Shown here piece by piece: positions 16,541 to 24,540 of a stretch of DNA of 28,508 nt. Each line of letters opens with the position of its first letter. The first letter of the stretch is position 1. The notes under the pieces were generated by a model that was not told the origin of the DNA, did no database searches, and worked only from the letters and a program-made list of their open reading frames with translations. Source of the DNA: CAZLBV01 sp964557845 (lineage in GTDB: Bacteria > Acidobacteriota > Aminicenantia > Aminicenantales > Aminicenantaceae); assembly GCA_964557845.1 (NCBI GenBank), contig CAZLBV010000156.1:1-28508 (forward strand), read 5' to 3'. Position numbers and translations under genes: made by a program.

Positions 16541-16795
16541 ATGATGACTATTCGATTGATGCGGCTTGGTGCCAAGAAGAAACCTTTTTACAGGATCATT
16601 GCTATTGATTCCAGGAAACCGAGAGAGAGCAAAGCTAAAGAGATATTAGGATATTATAATCCTTTATCCGAGCCACCTGATATTAAAATAGATCGTGAAA
16701 AATATGATCATTGGATACAAAAGGGAGCTCAAGCTTCTAAAACGGTTCAATCTCTTTTACATAAAGTTTCTAAACCAGAGAAACTGGCAAACTAA
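16541..16795 (+). CDS. rpsP: 30S ribosomal protein bS16
   Basis: 84 residues with the S16 signature IRLMRLGAKKKPFYRIIAIDSRKPRESK and the typical LGYYNP motif, then IDREKYDHWIQKGAQ. Two consecutive ATG codons (16541, 16544) could start; the family usually begins M-(x)-xIRL, so either fits. AGAGG is ~15 nt upstream, rather far. First gene of the conserved rpsP-khpA-rimM-trmD-rplS order. Confidence 0.96.
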   Translation: MMTIRLMRLGAKKKPFYRIIAIDSRKPRESKAKEILGYYNPLSEPPDIKIDREKYDHWIQKGAQASKTVQSLLHKVSKPEKLAN

Positions 16796-16816
16796 CAAAA
16801 ACAATAGGAGGTCACA

Positions 16817-17053
16817 GTGAAAGAACTCGTTGAAATGATTGCTAAATCATTGGTTGACAATCCGGACAAAGTTGTTGTTTCCCAACTCGAGGGGGAGCAA
16901 ACTTCAATACTTGAGTTGAAAGTTGCTCCTGAAGACTTGGGAAAAGTCATTGGTAAGCAAGGTAGAACCGCTCGTGCTATTAGAGTGATTCTTGGAGCCG
17001 CGGGAATGAAATTGAAGAGGAGATTTAATTTAGAGATCATTGAAAAGGGATAA
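16817..17053 (+). CDS. khpA: KhpA, KH-domain RNA-binding protein
   Basis: A 78-residue single type II KH domain: the GKVIGKQGRTARAIR segment holds the GxxG (GKQG) RNA-binding loop. It starts with GTG at 16817 behind a strong AGGAGGT. It lies between rpsP and rimM as in many bacteria. KhpA pairs with KhpB (Jag) as a small-RNA/mRNA binder in Firmicutes and other bacteria; a KhpB gene is not in the window. The last 14 nt overlap rimM. Confidence 0.93.
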   Translation: MKELVEMIAKSLVDNPDKVVVSQLEGEQTSILELKVAPEDLGKVIGKQGRTARAIRVILGAAGMKLKRRFNLEIIEKG

Positions 17054-17564
17054 ATTAATCCCTATCGGGAAAGTTGTTGGGAGCCAGGGGAGAGAAGGCG
17101 AGCTCAGAACAAAAATTTACTATAAACCGAAAGAAAAGCCTTTTTTTCCCCAGAAGATCTTCTTTATACTGAAAGAGAAAGAAAGTCAATCCAGGGTTAA
17201 ATCGTTCCGAATAAGTAAAGATTTTTACATACTCAAGCTGGATTCAGTTGATACCATTACCCAGGCTGAGCAATTTGTAGGGAAAGATATTTACGTTCCG
17301 GAAAGCGATCTGGAAACTTTAGATGAAGGATATTATTATAACTATCAAGTAATCGAGTGTACTGTCTTTACTAAAGACGGCGACAAGATCGGCACTGTCC
17401 GGGATATAATTAATATCAAGGACAACGACCTCTTGGAGATCGAGAGGGAAGGGAGAGTAGTTCTTATTCCGTTCTCTGAAGACATATGCCTGGAGGTTGA
17501 TCCCGGAGAAAAAAGGATAGTGATCAACCCTCCGGATGGCCTTTTAGAGTTGAATGAGATTTGA
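17040..17564 (+). CDS. rimM: 16S rRNA processing/maturation protein RimM
   Basis: 174 residues. N-terminal RimM beta-barrel begins IPIGKVVGSQGREGELRTKIYY, and the C-terminal PRC-barrel contains VIPFSEDICLEVDPGEKRIVINPPDGLLEL (ending like the family). It binds S19 and assists 30S head maturation in species studied. The start is TTG at 17040, overlapping khpA by 14 nt; no ATG or GTG lies at a sensible position, and the distance to IGKVVG fits the family. Its 3' end overlaps trmD by 11 nt. Confidence 0.94.
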   Translation: MKRDKLIPIGKVVGSQGREGELRTKIYYKPKEKPFFPQKIFFILKEKESQSRVKSFRISKDFYILKLDSVDTITQAEQFVGKDIYVPESDLETLDEGYYYNYQVIECTVFTKDGDKIGTVRDIINIKDNDLLEIEREGRVVLIPFSEDICLEVDPGEKRIVINPPDGLLELNEI

Positions 17565-18288
17565 TATAATCACGATATTTCCCGGGATGTTCGGGGATAT
17601 ATTTTCCGGAGGCATAGTAAAAAAAGCCTTAGATAAAGGTTTACTCGAGATCAGAGTGCATGATATTAGAGATTATACCTTTGATAAGCATAGACAAGTT
17701 GATGACCGCCCCTTTGGTGGCCGCCAGGGAATGGTACTGAAGGCTGAACCAATATTCAGGGCAGTCGAAGATGTTAGGATCGATGAGGATGCAGGTGTGC
17801 TGGTTCTTTCTCCCCAGGGAAGAAAGTTTAATTCCGGCATGGCAGAAAAATATGCCGCTTACTCTCAGATTATCCTTGTTTGCGGACGTTATGAAGGAGT
17901 AGATGAAAGAGTGATATCTAATTTGGCAACAGCTGAAATATCCATTGGGGATTATGTTTTAAGCGGAGGAGAGGCTGCTGCCGTGGTATTCATCGATGCA
18001 GTTGCACGTTTTGTGCCTGATGTCGTAGGTAAAGAGGATTCAATAAGGTATGATTCATTCACAAATGGACTGCTGGATTATCCGCAATATACTCGCCCCC
18101 GTGATTTTAGGGGAATGAAGGTGCCTGAGGTTTTATTTTCTGGAGACCATCAGAGAATAGAAACTTGGAGAAAAAGGATGTCCTTAGAAAAAACTTTGAA
18201 ATTAAGGCCGGATCTACTAGATGAAAAAAAATTGACTCCGGAAGAAGAAAAAATATTGAATGAAATTTTAAAGAAAAAAGAGGAATGA
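17554..18288 (+). CDS. trmD: tRNA (guanine37-N1)-methyltransferase TrmD
   Basis: A 244-residue SPOUT methyltransferase making m1G37 to prevent frameshifting. N-terminus FDIITIFPGMFGDIFSGGIVKKA, then DDRPFGGRQGMVLKAEP, the knot with VCGRYEGVDERV and DYVLSGGEAA (usually SGGE), and ARFVPDVVGKEDS with GLLDYPQYTRP. Full length. It overlaps rimM by 11 nt and is followed 3 nt later by rplS. Confidence 0.97.
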   Translation: MRFDIITIFPGMFGDIFSGGIVKKALDKGLLEIRVHDIRDYTFDKHRQVDDRPFGGRQGMVLKAEPIFRAVEDVRIDEDAGVLVLSPQGRKFNSGMAEKYAAYSQIILVCGRYEGVDERVISNLATAEISIGDYVLSGGEAAAVVFIDAVARFVPDVVGKEDSIRYDSFTNGLLDYPQYTRPRDFRGMKVPEVLFSGDHQRIETWRKRMSLEKTLKLRPDLLDEKKLTPEEEKILNEILKKKEE

Positions 18289-18291
18289 ACC

Positions 18292-18633
18292 ATGGAACAG
18301 ATTAAAAAAGTCGAAGAAAAACATTTAAATAAGGAGATTGAAAGCTTTGATATCGGCAATACGGTGAAAGTCCATGTAGTTATACGAGAAGGAGACAAGG
18401 AAAGGATTCAGGTGTTTCGTGGCGAAGTTATTGCAAAAAAAGGATCTGGCATGAGTGAAACTTTTACTGTGCGAAAGATCTCCTTTGGGGTGGCTGTCGA
18501 AAGAATTTTTCCTCTGAACTCCAAGATGATCAAAAAAGTCGAAGTTGTGCGAAAAGGTAAAGTCAACAGAGCTAAGTTATACTATCTAAGAGGGCTCAGA
18601 GGAAAAGCAGCCCGGCTTAAAGAGATACGGTAA
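18292..18633 (+). CDS. rplS: 50S ribosomal protein bL19
   Basis: 113 residues with GNTVKVHVVIREGDKERIQVFRGEVIAKKGSGMSETFTVRKIS and the C-terminal KLYYLRGLRGKAARLKEIR typical of L19. Starts ATG 18292 with GAGGAA upstream, 3 nt after trmD. Last gene of the operon; rnhB or yraN, which often follow, are absent. Confidence 0.97.
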   Translation: MEQIKKVEEKHLNKEIESFDIGNTVKVHVVIREGDKERIQVFRGEVIAKKGSGMSETFTVRKISFGVAVERIFPLNSKMIKKVEVVRKGKVNRAKLYYLRGLRGKAARLKEIR

Positions 18634-18927
18634 GAGGATTGATTTTAGCTTGATATCCGGGGAAAATGTCCTGTAAAAAGAATTGAATAAAATTATTTTA
18701 TTATTTATCATATAAGTCGAAAAATTATTAAAGGTTTTGGGGAGGGAATTAGGAATTTTTAGTTGGAAGATAAAAATCTATCAAAGTGAATAAATTACTT
18801 TTCAAGATTTTTCTTCGAGGGCAGCTTTTTCTTTTTGTTGACGTTGTCTGCCCTAATGATGTAAATTATTTTTAATGACTATAGTTAAAGGTGAAAAAAG
18901 ATAATTTACTGGTTTCAAACGACTTAA

Positions 18928-18957
18928 TTGGAGTAGAAGTTTTTTTGCTAATATAAT
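18928..18957 (+). promoter_or_regulatory. Candidate promoter of the 784-residue TPR gene
   Basis: TATAAT (18952-18957) with TTGGAG (18928-18933) 18 nt upstream. The -35 box is weak (three of six). The start would be near 18964, giving a ~136-nt leader before ATG 19100. Confidence 0.45.
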
Positions 18958-19020
18958 CGTTGATTTGAGATGGTATTTAAAAATACTCTTGATGTGAGAA
19001 TAAAAAACACGGTATTAGGA

Positions 19021-19091
19021 GATCGAGTAGAGCCTTGAAAGATAGAGGCGCGATCTTGGGAACAAGATCAGCATTTATGCTGAATGAGGAG
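19021..19091 (+). promoter_or_regulatory. Candidate leader structure before the TPR gene
   Basis: GATCG (19021-19025) can pair with CGATC (19051-19055), closing an inner GCCT/AGGC stem. Alternatively GATCTTG (19052-19058) pairs with CAAGATC (19063-19069) around a GGAA loop of the GNRA type. The two pairings share 19052-19055 and exclude each other. AGCA-TTTA-TGCT (19070-19081) follows, and the ribosome site GAGGAG is at 19086-19091, 8 nt before the ATG. I know no RNA family with this pattern. Confidence 0.4.
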
Positions 19092-19099
19092 TTGTATAT

Positions 19100-21454
19100 A
19101 TGGCAGGGGTGAAAGATAGGGAAAAAATCGAAGCCCAGGCTAAGAAACTCTATAAAAAGGGGAAAATTCCAGAGGCAATTGCAGAATACCGGAAACTTCT
19201 CTCTGGAGATGAACAGGATATTCAAATCAGGACTTTGCTGGGGGATTTATATCTTGAATCCCAGCAAGAAAATAAAGCCGCGGAAGAATTTAAAAAAATT
19301 GCGGAATTATATGAAGATAAGGGACTTTATTCTAAAGCCACTGCAATCTACAAGAGGATAATCAAATTAAAGCCTGATGACATTGATTCTGTACGAAAAC
19401 TAGCGATTCACCTCAGGAATCAAGGTTTTACCTCAGAAGCGAAAAAAGAATTCCTGACAGTTATATCGATTCTGCAGAAAAAGAACCGACTAAGAGAAGC
19501 CGTAGATATATATGAAGAGCTTCTTAAGCTTGAACCTGATGATTTTCAATCACGTTTGACCCTGGCTGAGCTCTACAGAAAAGATAATAAAACTGATATG
19601 GCTGTGGACGCGCTGAATGATACAGCAGAACGATTGATCAGAAAAAATAAGATCAAAGAAGCTGGGGATATCTTGGATCAAGCGAATTCACTGGTAGAGG
19701 ATAATCCCAGGACTCTTTCTAATTTAATTGAGATCTATAAAAAAACAGATAGAAAAAAAGAGGCTTTGTCTCTCGTTGATCGAATATTAAAAAAAGATAA
19801 AGACAATATTAAGGCTTTGTATCTGCAAGGCAATCTTTTCTTTGAGGAAGGAAATTTCAAAGATTCCGAAGCTATTTTCAATAAAATACTGTCAATTCGT
19901 CAAAACGAGGTAAATGCCAAAATAAAACTGGCTCATATCTGCCTTAACAATGAAGATTATGATAAGGCCTATGATTATCTCGATCCAATTGTAGAAGCAA
20001 TGATTAAAAAGAATAAAACCGAAAAAGCTATCGGACTTTTAGGGTTGATACTTGCGACAAAAAAGGCCCATATATTCACTTTGGAACGACTGGCCGCAAT
20101 ATATGATGATGAGAATCAAATAAAAAATGAAGAATTAGTCTTTAAAGCGATCTTGAATGAGCATAAAAGAAATAATGCAAAAGGAAAAATGATATCTGTG
20201 CTGCAGCGGCTTACGGAATTAGCCCCTGATAATAAATCTTATGTTACTCATTTGCTTACCCTAAGAAAAGAGGATAGTGCCGCTGATGTACTGGTCTCAA
20301 AAACTAATTTTGAGGAAAAGATTGAGGAAGCTAAGGAGGAAGAACCTGAAAAGAAAGAAGTCGTGATCGAGGAAGAAGAACCGGTTGAAGAAGAGATTCT
20401 GGAGGAAAAAGCCCAGGGAGTTGAAGCAGAAAAGGAAGAGTTACAGGAAGAAAAGGCGCTTCCTGATGTAAAAGATGCATCCGAAGAACCATCTCCTGTT
20501 ATCGAAAAGCCAACTGAAGAGGAAATAAAGGTTGAACCCCCAAAGGCAGTTGAGTTTGAAGAAGACGATGAGAGTGTTGATGCCCTTCTTGCCAAAGCTG
20601 ATGTGTATGTAGAGCAAGGATTAATTCGGGTTGCTCGAAGAATTTTAGAAAATTTAAGGATGAACTATCCGGATGATGAAAAAATACAGGAAAAGTTAGA
20701 ATTTTTAAGCGAACAGTTTGCCCGAAAGGTCAATATAGATGAAATACAGGGAAAGGTGGTAAAGATATCGGAGAAAGAGGCAAAATTGGTGGAACAGGTA
20801 TTGTCTCCCGAACAAAAACTTACCCCTCCTTCACCTAAGAAAACGATTGATGAAGACAAACTGACTGCGGCGGATATATTTGCAGAAACCGATATCATTC
20901 CAGTGGTTTCCCAAGATGACAAACAGAAAGAGTATTTCGATCTTACAGAAAGGATAGAAGATGAACTGGGTGCCATCAAATCCATTATAAACCACCAGAT
21001 CAGAGGTGATACCACCATTGTAGAGAAAGCCCTTTCTGATATTGTTGATGAATTCAGGAAAGCCCTGGATGAGAAAGTGGACAAAGAGGATTATGAAAGT
21101 CATTATAATCTTGGGATAGCATTTTTAGAACAGGGTTTATATGATGAGGCCATAGAGGAATGTAAGTTGTCTGCAAGAGACTCCCAATTTGAGGTTGAGT
21201 CGTACAGTGTCATCAGTTACTGTTTTCGACAAAAAAAAGAATATAAGGAAGCCTTAAAATGGCTTGAGATGGCCGTGAATGCTTTAGAGCCGGGATCGAT
21301 CCAGTCCTTTGCCCTTAAATATGAAAAAGCCTCTTTATTAGAAGACATGGAGGAGAAAAAGAAAGCTCTGGAGGAATATCAAGAGGTAATGAGCTGGAAT
21401 GCTGATTACAGAAATGTCACTGATAAAGTGGATAATCTACGGAGTGAAGTTTAG
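19100..21454 (+). CDS. Large cytoplasmic TPR protein with acidic linker
   Basis: 784 residues, no signal peptide or membrane segment. Residues 1-385 are tandem TPR units, starting AKKLYKKGKIPEAIAEYRKLL and recurring about every 34 residues (IYKRIIKLKPDD, YEELLKLEPDD). Residues ~390-485 are an almost uncharged-free linker: long Glu/Lys runs with few hydrophobics. A second TPR-like unit (VDALLAKADVYVEQGLIRVARRIL) lies near 490-545, another low-complexity linker follows, and a C-terminal TPR block (YNLGIAFLEQGLYDEAIEECKL) fills ~660-784. It looks like a scaffold or assembly factor, but I recognise no specific role. Start ATG 19100, GAGGAG 8 nt upstream. A sensor-less sigma-54 activator lies 175 nt downstream on the same strand. 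Confidence 0.75.
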   Translation: MAGVKDREKIEAQAKKLYKKGKIPEAIAEYRKLLSGDEQDIQIRTLLGDLYLESQQENKAAEEFKKIAELYEDKGLYSKATAIYKRIIKLKPDDIDSVRKLAIHLRNQGFTSEAKKEFLTVISILQKKNRLREAVDIYEELLKLEPDDFQSRLTLAELYRKDNKTDMAVDALNDTAERLIRKNKIKEAGDILDQANSLVEDNPRTLSNLIEIYKKTDRKKEALSLVDRILKKDKDNIKALYLQGNLFFEEGNFKDSEAIFNKILSIRQNEVNAKIKLAHICLNNEDYDKAYDYLDPIVEAMIKKNKTEKAIGLLGLILATKKAHIFTLERLAAIYDDENQIKNEELVFKAILNEHKRNNAKGKMISVLQRLTELAPDNKSYVTHLLTLRKEDSAADVLVSKTNFEEKIEEAKEEEPEKKEVVIEEEEPVEEEILEEKAQGVEAEKEELQEEKALPDVKDASEEPSPVIEKPTEEEIKVEPPKAVEFEEDDESVDALLAKADVYVEQGLIRVARRILENLRMNYPDDEKIQEKLEFLSEQFARKVNIDEIQGKVVKISEKEAKLVEQVLSPEQKLTPPSPKKTIDEDKLTAADIFAETDIIPVVSQDDKQKEYFDLTERIEDELGAIKSIINHQIRGDTTIVEKALSDIVDEFRKALDEKVDKEDYESHYNLGIAFLEQGLYDEAIEECKLSARDSQFEVESYSVISYCFRQKKEYKEALKWLEMAVNALEPGSIQSFALKYEKASLLEDMEEKKKALEEYQEVMSWNADYRNVTDKVDNLRSEV

Positions 21455-21629
21455 TCTGTCCCCGCATCCATCCATCTTTTTTCATCATTCATGGGGCAGC
21501 TTGCAAGTGAAACATTAGGCATCTTTTATCCAAGATCTTTAATTTATTTCCAATATTTTTTTCTTGCTGGCACAAGTCTATTCTCAATAGTGAGAAAAAT
21601 AGAAATGTCTCTGCGTTAAAAGTATTGAG

Positions 21630-22664
21630 ATGATAGACAGATGCTCTGAAGAAGCGGCCTTGAAATGCGGCAGGGATTATATGCCTGTGGAACTTGTGGG
21701 AAACAGTCAATCTTATCTCAAGGTAATGTCTCTTATCGATAAAGTAAAAAATATCGACACACCCGTCTTTATATGGGGGGAAAGCGGAACTGGAAAAGAA
21801 TTGGTCGCCCGGATTATTCATGATCAGGGAAAAAGAAAAAAGGGGAAATTTGTGGCCATTAACTGTGGAGCTGTTCCTGATCATCTACTAGAAAGTGAAT
21901 TGTTTGGATACTGCAGAGGAGCTTTTACCGGTGCAGTAAAAAACAAGCCCGGGCTTTTAGAAGAGGCGGATGGAGGCACTTTTTTTCTTGATGAAATAGC
22001 TGATCTATCTCTTCCGCTCCAGGCAAAACTCTTGAGAGTCCTTCAAGAAAAAGAGATAAGGCGTCTGGGTGAAAACTGGATGCGGAGAGTGGATGTAAGA
22101 TTCATAAGCGCAACTAATAAAGTTTTAGAAAAGGAAGTAGCTAAAGGCTGTTTTCGTGAAGATTTATTTTACAGGTTAAAAATCATTCCGATTGAGATAG
22201 CACCGTTACGGAGCAGGAAAAGTGATATTATTGTTTTTCTGGATTATTTTTTAGAGAAATATTGTATGGAACTAAAACGGCCTAAGGCCGTTTTTTCTCC
22301 TGAAGCCATGGAGCTGCTTATCAATCACAAATGGCCGGGAAATGTCAGAGAGCTGCAGAATGAAGTCCAGAGGTGTTTGATTTTATGTAAAAATAACAAT
22401 GTTATCGGCCCGGAATATCTGTCCTTTTCCTCAGATAAGGAATTTGAGGTAAAGTCAGTTGTCAGTTATAATTTTTCTCAGGCCAAAGCTGATTTTGAAA
22501 AGAGATTCATACGGCAGGCCTTGGTTTTGTTTGACTATAACCGGCTTAAGACCGCACAAAATATCGGATTGAGCAGACAGGGACTTTTCAAACTGATAAA
22601 AAAACATAAAATTGATATACCCAAGAATAAATGCCAACGCCACCGCAGCCATAATAGATCATGA
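21630..22664 (+). CDS. Sigma-54-dependent transcriptional activator lacking a sensor domain
   Basis: 344 residues: an AAA+ domain starting within ~23 residues of the N-terminus (LVGNSQSYLKVMSLIDKV), Walker A GESGTGKE (50-57), the sigma-54 contact loop GAFTGA (97-102), Walker B GGTFFLDE (115-122), FREDLFYRLKIIPIEIAPLR and HKWPGNVRELQNEVQR, and a C-terminal Fis-type helix-turn-helix (YNRLKTAQNIGLSRQGLFKLIKK). No response receiver, GAF or PAS domain precedes it; the upstream frame is closed by TAG at 21600. Such short activators (PspF type) are controlled by partner proteins. The TPR protein upstream or the small protein downstream are candidate partners by neighbourhood only. The start is weakly defined: no Shine-Dalgarno, and ATG at 21681 is an alternative. 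Confidence 0.87.
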   Translation: MIDRCSEEAALKCGRDYMPVELVGNSQSYLKVMSLIDKVKNIDTPVFIWGESGTGKELVARIIHDQGKRKKGKFVAINCGAVPDHLLESELFGYCRGAFTGAVKNKPGLLEEADGGTFFLDEIADLSLPLQAKLLRVLQEKEIRRLGENWMRRVDVRFISATNKVLEKEVAKGCFREDLFYRLKIIPIEIAPLRSRKSDIIVFLDYFLEKYCMELKRPKAVFSPEAMELLINHKWPGNVRELQNEVQRCLILCKNNNVIGPEYLSFSSDKEFEVKSVVSYNFSQAKADFEKRFIRQALVLFDYNRLKTAQNIGLSRQGLFKLIKKHKIDIPKNKCQRHRSHNRS

Positions 22665-22731
22665 TCAAAAGATCTCTATTTTAGTATTGTTTCTTTAAGG
22701 GTTTTTTGATAGATTTTTGCTTGAGGTGCAT

Positions 22732-23007
22732 ATGTCGGGAAAAAATGTGTTTACGATCGAATGCCCCTGCTGCGGAGCTATCATTTGGATCGATCAGACA
22801 ACCAGGATGGTAATAAAGTCGGAAAAAGCCGGGAAAAAAAAGGGTTCTTTGGATGACCTGCTTTTAAAAGAGAAAAAACGCAGAGACGAATTTTCCAGGA
22901 AATTTGAAGCTACAGCGGAAATGGAAAAAGAAAAGAGAAAAAAGGCTCAGCAAAAATTTGAAGAAGCTTTCTTTAAAATCGATGAGAAGGAAGAAGACAC
23001 TGAGTGA
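22732..23007 (+). CDS. Small charged protein with an N-terminal CPCC motif
   Basis: 91 residues. After a short strand (FTIECPCCGAIIWID) with C11-P-C13-C14, the rest (about 30-91) is very rich in Lys and Glu and should be helical or coiled coil. Only one cysteine cluster is present, so a complete zinc ribbon would need a second protein or a dimer. Start is ATG 22732 with GAGGTG immediately before; an upstream TTG at 22717 would overlap the ribosome site. It follows the sigma-54 activator by 67 nt on the same strand. Function unknown. Confidence 0.7.
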   Translation: MSGKNVFTIECPCCGAIIWIDQTTRMVIKSEKAGKKKGSLDDLLLKEKKRRDEFSRKFEATAEMEKEKRKKAQQKFEEAFFKIDEKEEDTE

Positions 23008-23012
23008 AATCA

Positions 23013-23079
23013 CTTGGGATGATTGAGCGTTAGCTATAACTGCTGCAGGTCTCTAAGTAAGTAGTTATATTTTCCCAAG
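23013..23079. terminator. Nested inverted repeats between convergent genes, candidate bidirectional terminator
   Basis: Outer arms CTTGGGA (23013-23019)/TCCCAAG (23073-23079) and inner arms TATAACT (23035-23041)/AGTTATA (23063-23069) are both perfect. They fill the 77-nt gap between the CPCC gene and the nhaC stop. There is no strong T tract, so classical intrinsic termination is not certain. Confidence 0.4.
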
Positions 23080-23084
23080 GTATT

Positions 23085-24515
23085 TCAGCTTCCTATTTTT
23101 GTTTCATCATCCCGGATCTTAGGAGCCATGGTGAATTTCGTATAGCCGAAAACTGCCAGGATGATTACCGATAAGTAGTTCATGATCGCCCAGGGCAGAT
23201 AGGAAAAAGTTGAAACTCCCAGAGTGCCGGTGATGTAAACACCGGCCATGCTCCAGGGTATGAGAGGAACAATTATTGCGCCGCTTTCCTCAATAATTCG
23301 GGAGAGATTTTTTGCGGCTAATCCTTTCTGCTTGTAGATCGGGGAAAGAAGCTCGCCTGGAATGATCATGGATAGGTAAGAACTGCCTGTGATCAGGGCG
23401 GTTACGATCGATGCGGAAATTGTGGTCAGAACAATGCTTGATATTTTTTTGGCAAATTTCATTACTTTATCAAGAATAACGGTTAGCATTCCCGTCTGCT
23501 GCATAATGCCTCCAAAGCTGAAAGCGGTAAAGGCAACCAGCTGGGTTTCCATCATGCTCATCATCCCTCCTCGTGAGATCAGCTGATCGACTTGTTCGAC
23601 TCCGGTATTAGAGACATATCCGGTATTGAGAGCTTCGGCAATTACTTGAATAGAGGAATGCTGGTAGATCATTGCAAGGATCCCAGCTATAAATGATGAG
23701 AGAAGCATTCCGGGAATAGTCGGTCTTTTAGTCGCTGCAAAATACAAAACGATGATCATGGGAAGCAGAAGCACCAGATTGAAGTTAAAATTGGACTTAA
23801 GGGTTTGCATGATCAAGGTCATACTTTCGGATTTTACCTGCTCGACCCCGTATTGCAATCCAATTAAAAAATATATAAAGAGTCCGATTATCCAGGCTGG
23901 GGCAGCTGACCACATCATATGTTTGATATGGTCAAAGAGGTTAGCTCCAGCCGCGACCGGAGCAAGATTGGTCACGTCAGAAAAAGGAGACATTTTGTCT
24001 CCGAAATAAGCTCCAGCAACGATGGCTCCTCCCGCTGGCCCTAATGGTATTCCTAATCCTATGGCGATTCCAATAAAGGCTACTCCCAGGGTTCCGATCG
24101 TTCCCCAGGAAGTCCCGGTGGCAAGAGAAACAAGAGAACAGACAAAACAGGCTGTTACCAGAAAAAAACGGGGTGAAATAAGTTTCAATCCATAGTAAAT
24201 AACCATAGGGATGGTACCGGAGGCGATCCAGGCGCCGATCAGAATCCCTACGCATAGCATTATAAGAATGGCGGGCATAGCTTTATGAATGCTGTTGACG
24301 ATACCCAGCTCCATATCATGCCATTGAAACTTAAGAAGATAAGCTAAGATCCCGGTAATAAATGCGGCACCAACCAATAAAACCTGAGGCCTGATTTGAT
24401 AAATGCCATAGCCTATTCCGAGGAGAAGCCCCATGCTGACTAATGGGATCAAAGCAACGATAAAATTAGGTTTTTTTTGCCGTGAATGCGCGGAGGCATC
24501 GGCTTCATTTTTCAT
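23085..24515 (-). CDS. nhaC: NhaC-family Na+/H+ antiporter-type transporter
   Basis: A 476-residue membrane protein of about 11-12 hydrophobic segments. Family features: a polar N-terminus, GIVNSIHKAMPAILIMLCVGILIGAWIASGTIPMVIYYGL, the core LVSLATGTSWGTIGTLGVAFIGIAIGLGIPLGPAGGAIVAGAYFGDKMSPFSDVTNLAP that carries the conserved GDKxSPxSDTT-like motif (here SDVT), and a repeat ALITGSSYLSMIIPGELL. It sits 25 nt after iadA with AGAGGT as ribosome site, so the two are an operon. NhaC members include Na+/H+ antiporters and substrate exchangers such as malate/lactate antiporters; being coupled to a dipeptidase, an amino-acid or peptide coupling is possible but unproved. Confidence 0.88.
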   Translation of the reverse strand: MKNEADASAHSRQKKPNFIVALIPLVSMGLLLGIGYGIYQIRPQVLLVGAAFITGILAYLLKFQWHDMELGIVNSIHKAMPAILIMLCVGILIGAWIASGTIPMVIYYGLKLISPRFFLVTACFVCSLVSLATGTSWGTIGTLGVAFIGIAIGLGIPLGPAGGAIVAGAYFGDKMSPFSDVTNLAPVAAGANLFDHIKHMMWSAAPAWIIGLFIYFLIGLQYGVEQVKSESMTLIMQTLKSNFNFNLVLLLPMIIVLYFAATKRPTIPGMLLSSFIAGILAMIYQHSSIQVIAEALNTGYVSNTGVEQVDQLISRGGMMSMMETQLVAFTAFSFGGIMQQTGMLTVILDKVMKFAKKISSIVLTTISASIVTALITGSSYLSMIIPGELLSPIYKQKGLAAKNLSRIIEESGAIIVPLIPWSMAGVYITGTLGVSTFSYLPWAIMNYLSVIILAVFGYTKFTMAPKIRDDETKIGS

Positions 24516-24540
24516 AATTACTACCTCTACGATAAAAGCA

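Larger units (their letters stand above)
18634..19099. other. 466-nt AT-rich intergenic region with several inverted repeats
   Basis: No protein-coding frame is supported. From left to right: AATAAAA-TTA-TTTTATT palindrome (around 18688); AGGGCAG (18818-18824)/CTGCCCT (18848-18854), a 7-bp stem with a 23-nt loop; GTAAATTAT (18861-18869)/ATAATTTAC (18901-18909), a 9-bp stem with a 31-nt loop; ACTT...AAGT followed by eight T around 18922-18947, a weak terminator-like structure; TATAAT at 18952-18957; and a leader with hairpins at 19021-19091. Confidence 0.6.

Noticed and set aside
20248..20595. Serine-rich frame opposite the TPR gene
   Set aside because: It is the antisense shadow of the Glu-rich linker codons (GAA/GAG read backwards as Ser/Phe codons), with no start signals.
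21560..21590. TGGCAC at 21569 as a sigma-54 -24/-12 promoter upstream of the sigma-54 activator
   Set aside because: The -12 GC element is missing at the required 10-nt distance; the bases there are TT.
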